Shown here: piece after piece, positions 6,816 through 12,457 of the stretch
How positions within the stretch are numbered: the stretch's first letter is position 1
How the letters are laid out: the number at the start of each line of letters is the position of its first letter
Assembly: GCA_964249405.1 (NCBI GenBank)
Contig: CAXUBX010000088.1
Location: 1 to 12,457 of the forward strand
Source: CAXTPV01 sp964249405
GTDB lineage: Bacteria; Pseudomonadota; Alphaproteobacteria; Acetobacterales; Acetobacteraceae
DNA: 12,457 nucleotides
Direction of reading: 5' to 3'
Made by a program: the position numbers and the translations under genes
The notes under the pieces: model-generated
Told to the model about the DNA's origin: nothing
Seen by the model: only the letters and a program-made list of their open reading frames with translations
Databases searched by the model: none

Positions 6816-7933
6816 CACGATCGACGCCGCGCCGCGCGCTGCTCCGCGTCGCCGGCGCCGCCGTCCTCGCCGGTTGCGCCGCACCGCCGGGCAGCGAGAC
6901 CGGCGAGCGGGTTCGCCTCGCTCCGGTCCTGGTCCGGCGCGACCGGATCGCGAGGCGGGTGGTCGGTCTCCGCCCGTTCCGCCCGCAGGGGTTCCGCCTC
7001 GACGCCGAGCGGATCGGCGACGCGCTGGTGGTCCACGACTACGGCCATGGCGGCGGCGGCGTCACCCTGTCCTGGGGCACGGCCTCGCTCGCCTGCGACC
7101 TCGCGGGCCCGGTCGCCGGCCAGCGCTGTGCCGTGATCGGCGCCGGCGCCGTCGGCCTGGCGACCGCACGCACGCTGCAGGAGCGCGGCGCGGCGTCGGT
7201 GACGGTCTATGCCGCTGCGGTCCCGCCGGCGACCACCTCGGACGCGGCCGGCGCCCAGATCTGGCCGTCCTCGGTGTTCGACGCCGACGCGACGGACCCG
7301 GCGTTCCGGCACCTCTACGAAGAGGCGGCCCGGATCTCGTTCGACCGCTTCGCGCGCCTCGTCGGGCCGCGCCACGGCGTGTGGTGGCAACCGAACTACC
7401 TGGTGTCCACCCGGCCGCCGGGGCCGCCGCGGCCGGATCCCGACCCCGCGCTGTCGCTCGCCTCGTTCTGCGTCGCCTGCGGCCCGGTGCCGCGCGACGA
7501 TGGTCCGTTCCGCAGCCTCTACGCCTCGCGTTTCGACACGATGATGGCCGCGCCCTCCGTCTATCTGCCGGCCCTGATGCGCGAGATCCGGGAGGCGCGC
7601 GGCGTGTTCGTCGCCCGCTGCATCCGCGATCCGGCGGAGCTCGGCCGGCTGGCGGAACCGCTCGTCTTCGACTGCACGGGGCTCGGCGCGCACGCGCTGT
7701 TCGCCGACGCCTCGCTCGGACCGCTCAAGGGCCAGCTCACGATCCTGCGTCCGCAGCCCGAGGTCCGCTACAACGTCATCGCCGCCGACAGCTACATGTT
7801 CGCCCGCCCCGACGGGATCGCGCTCGGCGGCCTGGAGGACCGGGGCGACTGGAGCCTCGCCTTCGACGACGCGGCCGAGAACCGGATCATGGCGAGCCAG
7901 GCCCGGGTCGCCGCCGATCTCGTCACGTCATGA
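6812..7933 (+). CDS. Tat-lipoprotein FAD oxidoreductase of the DAAO family, permuted order
   Basis: Read from the CTG at 6812 the protein has 373 residues. It opens with a twin-arginine signal and lipobox, TPRRALLRVAGAAVLAGC (Cys22 the likely lipidated residue), so the enzyme should be folded with FAD, exported and anchored to the membrane. Residues 52-58 (GLRPFRP) and 74-89 (VHDYGHGGGGVTLSWG) match the substrate-arginine and YGHGG segments that end ordinary D-amino-acid oxidases. Here they precede the Rossmann motif VIGAGAVGLATAR (108-120). The middle (TTSDAAGAQIWPS, FDCTGLGA, LKGQLTILRP) and the C-terminal GIALGG segment follow normal DAAO order, and the chain then stops where RPxRP would be expected. 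The likely reaction is oxidation of an amine or amino acid to an imine plus H2O2; the substrate is unknown. Annotation from the GTG at 6959 would lose the signal. The stop overlaps the next ATG (ATGA). Confidence 0.88.
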   Translation: MTRSTPRRALLRVAGAAVLAGCAAPPGSETGERVRLAPVLVRRDRIARRVVGLRPFRPQGFRLDAERIGDALVVHDYGHGGGGVTLSWGTASLACDLAGPVAGQRCAVIGAGAVGLATARTLQERGAASVTVYAAAVPPATTSDAAGAQIWPSSVFDADATDPAFRHLYEEAARISFDRFARLVGPRHGVWWQPNYLVSTRPPGPPRPDPDPALSLASFCVACGPVPRDDGPFRSLYASRFDTMMAAPSVYLPALMREIREARGVFVARCIRDPAELGRLAEPLVFDCTGLGAHALFADASLGPLKGQLTILRPQPEVRYNVIAADSYMFARPDGIALGGLEDRGDWSLAFDDAAENRIMASQARVAADLVTS

Positions 7934-8895
7934 TCCACGGGGAGCTCGCGCTCGCGACGCTCGACCGCCTCGCCGAACGCAGCCTCGACGCCTACGGACT
8001 GGGCCCGCGCGGGAGGGCGACGCGGATCTCGGTGTCGGAGAACGCGACCTACGCGCTCGACGACGGCGGACGCCGAGCCCTGGCGCTCCGCTTCTATCGC
8101 CCCGGCGTGCGCTCCGACGACGCGATCCGCTCGGAGATCGCCTGGATCGAGGCGCTCGGCCGCGACCGCGTGGTCAGGACGCCCGCGCCGGTCGCCGGGC
8201 GGGACGGCGCGGTCCTCCGGCGGTTTCCGGACGGGCAGCGGGCCGTCGCCTTCCGGTGGTCCGACGGCAAGGAACTGGCGCCGGAGGCGGACCTCCCGTC
8301 CCGTTTCCGCGCGCTCGGCGCGATCGCGGCGCGGCTCCATGTCCATGCCCGACGCTGGTCGCCACCGCGCTTCTTCACCCGGCCGCGCTGGGATCTCGAC
8401 GCGATGATCGGGCGGACGATGCTCTGGGGCGACTACCGCGCCGCTCCCGGCCTCGCCGGCTCCGGTCGCGCGGTGCTCGAGCGCGCCGCCGCCCGCGTCG
8501 CCGGCACGCTCGACCGGGTGGGCACCGGCGCCGACCGGTTCGGCCTCGTGCACGGCGATCTCCGTCTCGCCAACATCCTCGCCGACGGTGACGCGCTCAC
8601 GGTGATCGACTTCGACGATTGCGGCTTCTCCTGGCTCGCCTACGATTTCGCCGCCTCCGCGAGCTTCCTCGAGCACCTGCCGGTCCTGCCGGCGCTCGGC
8701 GCGTCCTGGTGCGCCGGCTACCGCACGGTGGCGCCGTTCGCCGACGAGGCGATCCTACCGACGCTGGTCATGCTCCGGCGCCTGCTGCTCACCGCCTGGG
8801 TCGGCAGCCATCCCGAGGCGGAGACCGCGCGCACGCTCGGCGCGGACTTCGCCGCCGGAACGGTAAGGATCGCCGAGACGTTCCTCGCCGGCTGA
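7930..8895 (+). CDS. APH-fold small-molecule kinase (phosphotransferase family)
   Basis: The 321-residue protein is an aminoglycoside-phosphotransferase-fold kinase. The catalytic loop is HGDLRLANIL (208-217) and the metal-binding motif is VIDFDDCGFSWLAYDFA (225-241). The N-lobe contains ALRFYRPG (52-59), where related hydroxylysine/homoserine-type kinases and stress kinase SrkA have a similar FYRP/HRPG turn. The family phosphorylates hydroxyl groups of small metabolites or sometimes proteins. The sequence is closer to these metabolic kinases than to true resistance enzymes, so resistance is unlikely. The ATG overlaps the oxidoreductase stop by four bases (ATGA), implying translational coupling. 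The in-frame open region extends back to 6751 across other genes, but that part is not coding. Together with gnd and the DAAO-like oxidase it may serve one catabolic route for an amino or hydroxylated compound (inference). Confidence 0.9.
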   Translation: MIHGELALATLDRLAERSLDAYGLGPRGRATRISVSENATYALDDGGRRALALRFYRPGVRSDDAIRSEIAWIEALGRDRVVRTPAPVAGRDGAVLRRFPDGQRAVAFRWSDGKELAPEADLPSRFRALGAIAARLHVHARRWSPPRFFTRPRWDLDAMIGRTMLWGDYRAAPGLAGSGRAVLERAAARVAGTLDRVGTGADRFGLVHGDLRLANILADGDALTVIDFDDCGFSWLAYDFAASASFLEHLPVLPALGASWCAGYRTVAPFADEAILPTLVMLRRLLLTAWVGSHPEAETARTLGADFAAGTVRIAETFLAG

Positions 8896-8926
8896 GCCCA
8901 CCCGCGCGGAGGTTCGTGGAAGCGCC

Positions 8927-10048
8927 ATGCACGATCTCGTCCGCGCCCTCCTGTTGTCGGCCGGCATGTTCCGCGACGTGTTCTGGAGCCTGGTTCTCGG
9001 CTTCACGATCTCGGGCCTGGTGCAGGCGCTGGTGCCGACCGAGGGGATGCGTCGCGCGCTCGGCCGCGAGGGCGCCCGGGAGATCGCGCTCGCGACGCTG
9101 TTCGGAGCGGCGAGCTCGTCCTGCTCCTACGCGTCGGCGGCGGTCTCCCGAAGCCTGTTCAAGCGCGGGGCGGGGCTGGTGCCGTCGCTCGCCTTCCTGT
9201 TCGCCTCGACCAATCTCGTGATCGAGCTCGGGATCGTGCTGCTGCTCCTGCTCGGCTGGGTGTTCACCGCGGCCGAATGGATCGGCGGCCTCGTGCTGGT
9301 CGTGGTGATGGCGGTCCTGGTCCGGCTCACCTGCCCGCGCGGCCTCGCCGAGCAGGCGCGGCGGCATCCGGAGACCGGTCAAGGCCACGAGCACCAGTCG
9401 ATGCCGGTGGCCGGCGACACGCTCTGGTCCCGGCTGAGGAACCCGGCGCTCGCGGCACGCGTCGCGCAATCCTTCGCGATGGACGTCTCGATGCTCTGGA
9501 AGGACATCGCGCTCGGGTTCCTGATCGCAGGCGCGCTCGGCGCGGTGGTGCCCGGCCCCTGGTGGTCGGCGGTCTTCCTCCACGGTGCGACGCCGCCCGT
9601 TCGCGCGGTCGGCGACGCGCTGATCGGCCCGCTGGTCGCCGTGCTGTCCTTCGTCTGCTCGATCGGCAACGTGCCGCTCGCCGCGATCCTGTGGAACCGC
9701 GGGATCGGCTTCGGCGGCGTGATCGCCTTCCTCTACGCCGACCTGATCGTGCTGCCGCTGCTCGACGTCTACCGCCGTTACTACGGCTGGCGGATGGCCG
9801 CCTACATCGCGGCCGTGTTCTACGCGACCATGGTGCTGTCGGCGCTGCTGATGGACGGGCTGTTCCATCTCGCCGGGATCGTGCCGACGCCGGCCGGGCA
9901 CTTCGCGACCGGGCTCACCCACTGGCGGCTGGACGCCACGGTCTGGCTCGACCTCGGCTTCGGGGCGCTCGCGGCGGCGTTCTTCGTGACGGCGCGGCGG
10001 CACGCCCACGGGTCGTCGCACGGGCACGAGCATTCGCATGGGCACTGA
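8927..10048 (+). CDS. YraQ/UPF0718 (DUF318)-type membrane permease with His-rich tail
   Basis: The 373-residue protein has about eight hydrophobic segments in two halves, each with a characteristic cysteine motif: SSCSYASAAVSRSLFKRGAG (64-83, Cys66) and FVCSIGNVPLAA (242-253, Cys244). These are hallmarks of the DUF318/UPF0718 permease family, which includes the organoarsenical exporter ArsP and uncharacterised permeases such as YraQ. The loop between the halves holds GHEHQ (153-157). The C-terminus is histidine-rich (HAHGSSHGHEHSHGH, seven His in 15 residues), suggesting that a metal or metalloid is bound or sensed. The substrate is unknown. The ATG follows a GGAAG-like site by about five bases, with a stronger GGAGG slightly too far upstream. 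The gene starts 31 bases after the kinase gene and bluB follows 39 bases later, so co-transcription with either is possible. It lies in the inner membrane. Confidence 0.92.
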   Translation: MHDLVRALLLSAGMFRDVFWSLVLGFTISGLVQALVPTEGMRRALGREGAREIALATLFGAASSSCSYASAAVSRSLFKRGAGLVPSLAFLFASTNLVIELGIVLLLLLGWVFTAAEWIGGLVLVVVMAVLVRLTCPRGLAEQARRHPETGQGHEHQSMPVAGDTLWSRLRNPALAARVAQSFAMDVSMLWKDIALGFLIAGALGAVVPGPWWSAVFLHGATPPVRAVGDALIGPLVAVLSFVCSIGNVPLAAILWNRGIGFGGVIAFLYADLIVLPLLDVYRRYYGWRMAAYIAAVFYATMVLSALLMDGLFHLAGIVPTPAGHFATGLTHWRLDATVWLDLGFGALAAAFFVTARRHAHGSSHGHEHSHGH

Positions 10049-10060
10049 GGTGTTCGCACC
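10049..10060 (+). other. Small UUCG-loop hairpin after the permease gene
   Basis: Directly after the permease stop, GGTG (10049-10052) and CACC (10057-10060) pair around a TTCG tetraloop. The stem is only 4 bp, but C/G-closed UUCG loops are unusually stable in RNA; here the closing pair is G-C. No T-run follows, so it is not a standard terminator. It could mark a processing or pausing point in the short gap before bluB, or be chance. Confidence 0.25.
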
Positions 10061-10074
10061 CGGCGTCCGGATCG

Positions 10075-10092
10075 GGCATGATCGGCCATGCC
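10075..10092 (+). promoter_or_regulatory. Hairpin over the bluB start codon
   Basis: GGCATG (10075-10080) and CATGCC (10087-10092) form a perfect 6-bp stem around ATCGGC. The second arm contains the bluB ATG at 10088, so folding would hide the start codon. No strong Shine-Dalgarno lies upstream, which fits translation that is weak or regulated. No cobalamin riboswitch fits in the 39-base gap. The pairing is seen in the sequence; a regulatory role is inference. Confidence 0.35.
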
Positions 10093-10753
10093 GACGACGC
10101 CGGACGCAGGATCCGCCGCCCCGCCGCTGTTCGACCAGCGTTTCCGGGAGGAGTTCGCGCTCCTGCTCCGCTGGCGGCGCGACGTCCGACGGTTCCGGCG
10201 CGATCCTCTTCCCGCGGGGCTGCTCGACCGCCTCGTCGCCCTCGCCGCGCTCTCGCCCTCGGTCGGGCTGAGCGAACCCTGGCGCTTCGTTGCGGTGGAT
10301 GATCCGGCCCGTCGCGAGGCGGTGCGGACCTCGCACCTGGCCTGCAACGCGGCGGCGCGCCACGGCTACGCGGGCGAGCGCGGCGGGCTCTACGCCTCGC
10401 TCAAGCTCGCCGGCCTCGACGACGCGCCCTGCCAGCTCGCCGTGTTCTCGGTCCCCGATCCGGCGCAGGGACACGGGCTCGGCCGCGCGACCATGGGAGA
10501 GACCGCCGAGTGGTCGGCGGTGATCGCGGTTCACACGCTCTGGCTCGCCGCCCGGGCGCACGGCCTCGGGCTCGGCTGGGTGTCGATCCTGGAACCGGAC
10601 GCGGTCTCGCGCGCGCTCGACGTTCCGACGGACTGGCGGCTCATCGCCTATCTCTGCATCGGCTATCCGGCGGAGGACAGCGACGGGCCGGCGCTCGAGC
10701 GGGCCGGCTGGGAGCGGAGACGCGACGCGGCCACGGCGATCCTGCCGCGCTAG
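10088..10753 (+). CDS. bluB: 5,6-dimethylbenzimidazole synthase (BluB), nitroreductase fold
   Basis: The 221-residue protein is a flavin destructase that uses O2 to fragment reduced FMN into 5,6-dimethylbenzimidazole, the lower ligand of cobalamin. Family marks are RWRRDVRRFRRDPLP (28-42), with D32 in the position of the essential aspartate of Sinorhizobium BluB, and SPSVGLSEPWRFV (56-68). GLGRATMGETAEWS (130-143), HTLWLAARAHGLGLGWVSI (149-167, S166 near the other reported key serine) and YLCIGYP follow. These SVGLSxPWRF and TLWLAAR-GLGWVSI blocks separate BluB from ordinary nitroreductases. The start at 10088 gives a short disordered head before the conserved core. The gene is outside any visible cobalamin operon, downstream of the His-tailed permease, and its start codon lies inside a hairpin. 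A cobalt-related job for the permease is possible but unproven. BluB is cytosolic. Confidence 0.93.
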   Translation: MPTTPDAGSAAPPLFDQRFREEFALLLRWRRDVRRFRRDPLPAGLLDRLVALAALSPSVGLSEPWRFVAVDDPARREAVRTSHLACNAAARHGYAGERGGLYASLKLAGLDDAPCQLAVFSVPDPAQGHGLGRATMGETAEWSAVIAVHTLWLAARAHGLGLGWVSILEPDAVSRALDVPTDWRLIAYLCIGYPAEDSDGPALERAGWERRRDAATAILPR

Positions 10754-10814
10754 ATCTGGCAGGCTGCTGAGAAGCTTGAGGCTTGGGCCCTGCGGAGCGC
10801 TGCCCCGCACCCCG

Positions 10815-10903
10815 CCAAACGCTGGGCGTTTGGATCCCGACACTTGGACGGATGGAGGTCCAGGAGCCCCAGGCTCCTGGTGGGGTCCGGGGCAACGCCC
10901 CGG
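10815..10903. repeat. Three consecutive short-loop hairpins (REP-like block)
   Basis: In the 255 noncoding bases between bluB and the padR gene are three perfect inverted repeats with 3-base loops: CCAAACGC-TGG-GCGTTTGG (10815-10833), CCAGGAGCC-CCA-GGCTCCTGG (10860-10880) and CCGGGGC-AAC-GCCCCGG (10887-10903). A looser fourth, TGCGG...CCGCA, lies at 10791-10809. Similar GC-rich palindromic blocks are common between genes in some alphaproteobacteria, so this is probably a dispersed REP-like element. It may also end bluB transcripts, although no T-run follows any stem. The rest of 10754-10950 shows no ORF that I can support. Confidence 0.6.
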
Positions 10904-10951
10904 TCTCGACCCCGACCGGCGACCGGAGCGGACCCGCCATGCACCGGCGTA

Positions 10952-10978
10952 TTGCCTAGATACATCTTAAGATAGTAT
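10952..10978 (+). promoter_or_regulatory. Candidate padR promoter
   Basis: An abrupt AT-rich island follows the GC-rich hairpin block. TTGCCT (10952-10957) is a plausible -35 and TAGTAT (10973-10978, four of six matches to TATAAT) a plausible -10, with a shortish 15-base spacer. The operator dyad lies inside this promoter, as expected for repression. The boxes are approximate. Confidence 0.4.
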
Positions 10979-10992
10979 TTAAGACCTGTCTT
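10960..10992 (+). promoter_or_regulatory. PadR-type operator: two adjacent dyads
   Basis: A perfect 10-bp palindrome ATCTTAAGAT (10964-10973) is flanked by ATAC (10960-10963) and GTAT (10975-10978), which extend the dyad with one extra base on the right. Eight bases on, AAGAC and GTCTT (10981-10985, 10988-10992) form a second dyad around CT. This gives four related half-sites ending just before the padR Shine-Dalgarno. Autoregulation by a PadR repressor is typical of the family; binding here is inferred. Confidence 0.6.
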
Positions 10993-11008
10993 TCGATGGA
11001 GAATGGTC

Positions 11009-11659
11009 ATGCGTTTCGGAGATCGGCGGCACGAACATCGCCGACACGGACAGGGGCGCGACAGGATCGGGGAGTTCCTGCTCGCCGTCGGACGTCACCG
11101 GGGCGGCCGGCACGGGTTCGGGCGCGGCTTCGGCTTCGCGGGGGATGGCGACGGGCTGACCCGGGGGCGGAAGCTCGGCTCGGACGACCTCCAGCTCCTG
11201 CTGCTCTCGCTGCTCAAGGAGAAGCCCGGGCACGGCTACGAGCTGATCCGGCTGCTCGCCGAGCGGTCCGGCGGCTTCTACGAGCCGAGCCCCGGGATGG
11301 TGTATCCGGCGCTCACCTTCCTCGACGAGATCGGGCATGCCGAGGCGACGACGGACGGCAACCGCAAGCTCTACACCATCACCGCGACGGGCCTCGCGCA
11401 TCTCGAGGCCAACCGCGCCCGCGCCGAGATGATCGGCGAGACGCTGCGTCGGATCGGCACCCGCATGGAGGGTGTGCGCGAAGCCTTCGCCGGCGTCGGA
11501 GACGCCGATCCCGCGGCGTCCGAGGATCTGCATCGCGCGCGCCACGCCCTGAAGAGCGCGCTCATGTCGCGTCGCGGCTGCAGCGCCGAAGAGGCGCGCC
11601 GCGTCGCGCGCATCCTCGACGCGGCCACCGCCGAGATCCTGAAAGGCCCGCTCGCATGA
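11009..11659 (+). CDS. PadR-family regulator with His/Arg/Gly-rich N-terminus (YqjI-like)
   Basis: The 216-residue protein has the PadR winged helix at about 60-135 (LQLLLLSLLKEKPGHGYELI, then GGFYEPSPGMVYPALTFLDE and KLYTITATGLAHLEANR). A helical C-terminal dimerisation region follows, with SRRGCSAEEARRVARILD near its end. The first 50 residues are rich in His, Arg and Gly (RRHEHRRHGQ, GRHRGGRHGFGRGFGF). E. coli YqjI, a nickel- and iron-responsive PadR repressor of the ferric reductase gene yqjH, also has a metal-binding His-rich head. GGAG (10998-11001) is seven bases from the ATG at 11009 and only one base from the ATG at 11003, so 11009 is preferred. The stop overlaps the reductase ATG. 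The likely role is metal-responsive repression of its own operon through the dyads just upstream. Confidence 0.92.
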   Translation: MRFGDRRHEHRRHGQGRDRIGEFLLAVGRHRGGRHGFGRGFGFAGDGDGLTRGRKLGSDDLQLLLLSLLKEKPGHGYELIRLLAERSGGFYEPSPGMVYPALTFLDEIGHAEATTDGNRKLYTITATGLAHLEANRARAEMIGETLRRIGTRMEGVREAFAGVGDADPAASEDLHRARHALKSALMSRRGCSAEEARRVARILDAATAEILKGPLA

Positions 11660-12414
11660 ACCATGTTTCCGCACCGCTCCGGGTTCGCCACGAGCTGCGC
11701 CGGCGCGCGCTCACGGTGCTCCGGATCGAGCCCCTCTCGCCTCGGATGCGACGGATCGTGTTCGGCGGCCCCGAGCTCGACGGGTTCACCTCCCTCGGAC
11801 CCGACGACCACGTGAAGCTGTTCGTCCCGGTGGAGGGTGGCGACACCGTCGCGCGCGACTACACGCCGCGCCGCCACGACGCCGCCTCGGGCGAGCTCTC
11901 GATCGAGTTCGTGCTGCATGGAGAGGGACCGGCAACCGCCTGGGCGGGATCGGCGAGACCGGGAGACACGCTCGTCGTCGGCGGCCCCCGTTCCTCGCTG
12001 CTCGCCCCGACCGATCCGCCGTTCACCTTGCTCGCCGGCGACGAGACGGCACTCCCGGCGATCGCCCGCCGGCTCGAGGAGATGGAGCCGGGCACGCCGA
12101 CGCTCGCCCTGATCGAGGTGGCCGATCGCGACGAGGAGCGCCACCTTCCGAGCGCGTCGCAAGTCGCGATCCGGTGGCTGCGCCGCAACGGCGTTCCGCC
12201 CGGCACGCCAACCCTGCTCGGGCAGGCGCTGGAGTCTGCGATCGTGCCATCCGGTCCGGTCCAGGCGTGGCTGGCCGGCGAGACCGAGGTGATCCGGGCG
12301 CTCCGCCGCCACCTTGTCGAGGAGCGGAGGATCGAGCGGACGAGCATCCGGGCGGCCGGCTACTGGCGGCGGGGCGAGGCCGGCGTACACGCCACCGTCG
12401 ACGACGAGGCCTGA
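11656..12414 (+). CDS. Siderophore-interacting protein / NAD(P)H ferric-chelate reductase (YqjH/ViuB type)
   Basis: The 252-residue flavoprotein reduces Fe(III) in siderophores to release iron in the cytosol. The FAD-binding domain carries VARDYTPRRHD (65-75; the family's R-x-Y-T-x-R) and LSIEFVLHGEGPATAWA (81-97), ending in PGDTLVVGGPRSS. The NAD(P)-binding SIP domain starts at FTLLAGDETALPAIARRLEE (123-142) and includes WLAGETEVIRALRRHL (205-220) and the terminal GYWRRGEAG (235-243). Length is normal. The ATG at 11656 overlaps the padR stop (ATGA), and AAAGG about nine bases upstream is the ribosome binding site. An open frame reaching back to 10996 is out-of-frame padR sequence. The pairing with a YqjI-like PadR suggests control by iron or nickel. 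No siderophore synthesis or TonB genes are in the window. Confidence 0.95.
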   Translation: MNHVSAPLRVRHELRRRALTVLRIEPLSPRMRRIVFGGPELDGFTSLGPDDHVKLFVPVEGGDTVARDYTPRRHDAASGELSIEFVLHGEGPATAWAGSARPGDTLVVGGPRSSLLAPTDPPFTLLAGDETALPAIARRLEEMEPGTPTLALIEVADRDEERHLPSASQVAIRWLRRNGVPPGTPTLLGQALESAIVPSGPVQAWLAGETEVIRALRRHLVEERRIERTSIRAAGYWRRGEAGVHATVDDEA

Positions 12415-12419
12415 CGCGG

Positions 12420-12457
12420 TCAGGCGGCCGGATCGCGCTCCGGAACGGACACCGGCC
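12420..12457 (-). CDS. Possible C-terminal tail of a convergent gene
   Basis: On the minus strand a TGA at 12422-12420 is preceded by an open frame to the window edge that reads ...PVSVPERDPAA. Only about eleven codons are visible. The spacing (six bases after the siderophore reductase stop) and plausible tail composition suggest a convergent gene, but nothing identifies it and chance is likely enough. Confidence 0.3.
   Translation of the reverse strand, partial: PVSVPERDPAA

Noticed and set aside
5223..6884. 553-codon minus-strand open frame opposite gnd
   Set aside because: No domain is visible, and it overlaps gnd and the PKS start. It is explained by third-position GC bias.
6751..7929. 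N-terminal extension of the kinase frame, suggesting a 714-residue fusion
   Set aside because: The extension reads the oxidoreductase gene out of frame and is arginine/proline-rich. The kinase fold begins right after the ATGA overlap at 7930.
10754..10814. Transposon remnant or attachment site downstream of bluB
   Set aside because: No transposase fragment, target-site duplication or tRNA end is visible. Only short inverted repeats are present.
8789..10843. 684-codon minus-strand open frame opposite the permease and bluB
   Set aside because: It is arginine/histidine/glutamate-rich without motifs, and both sense-strand genes are well supported.
10996..11655. Extension of the siderophore-reductase frame to 472 residues
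   Set aside because: It is an out-of-frame reading of the PadR gene. The reductase domain starts naturally at the ATG at 11656.

Overview
The window is about 12.5 kb of very GC-rich, gene-dense bacterial DNA with many GTG/ATG starts and ATGA-type gene overlaps. The gene content (BluB, a Tat-lipoprotein oxidoreductase, a DUF5872 protein, a YqjI/YqjH-like PadR plus siderophore-reductase pair) and the GC-rich intergenic hairpin block fit an alphaproteobacterium, perhaps Rhodospirillales or Hyphomicrobiales. The order is a guess. No tRNA, rRNA, CRISPR array, transposase or phage gene was seen.

Layout. (1) At the left edge a DUF5872 protein runs off the window on the minus strand. A possible 77-codon coiled-coil ORF, an FMN-dependent alpha-hydroxy-acid oxidase and a small acidic protein follow on the plus strand. 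(2) From 5269 down to 2289 a compact minus-strand operon encodes a type III polyketide synthase, a SAM methyltransferase and a geranylgeranyl-reductase-type flavoprotein. This looks like a pathway for a methylated and redox-tailored polyketide lipid or quinone. (3) Divergent from it is a plus-strand chain: 6-phosphogluconate dehydrogenase (gnd), a Tat-lipoprotein flavin oxidase of the D-amino-acid-oxidase (DAAO) family, and an APH-fold kinase. Both junctions overlap by four bases (CTGA and ATGA). (4) Next come a YraQ/UPF0718-type permease with a histidine-rich tail and bluB, which makes the lower ligand of vitamin B12. (5) A 255-base noncoding stretch holds three consecutive short-loop hairpins and then an AT-rich operator/promoter. 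It leads into a PadR regulator with a His/Arg-rich head and an overlapping siderophore-interacting ferric reductase. The last few bases may be the tail of a convergent gene.

The most interesting points are these. The DAAO-family protein carries the family's C-terminal signature at its N-terminus, before the Rossmann motif, which is a circular permutation. It also appears to start at CTG, because its twin-arginine lipoprotein signal lies upstream of any ATG/GTG/TTG in frame. The PKS-methyltransferase-flavoprotein trio resembles in logic the Streptomyces srsABC phenolic lipid pathway but has a different flavoprotein type. The PadR operator region has four ATCTT/GTCTT-type half-sites. All functional calls come from reading motifs by eye; no database search was run.
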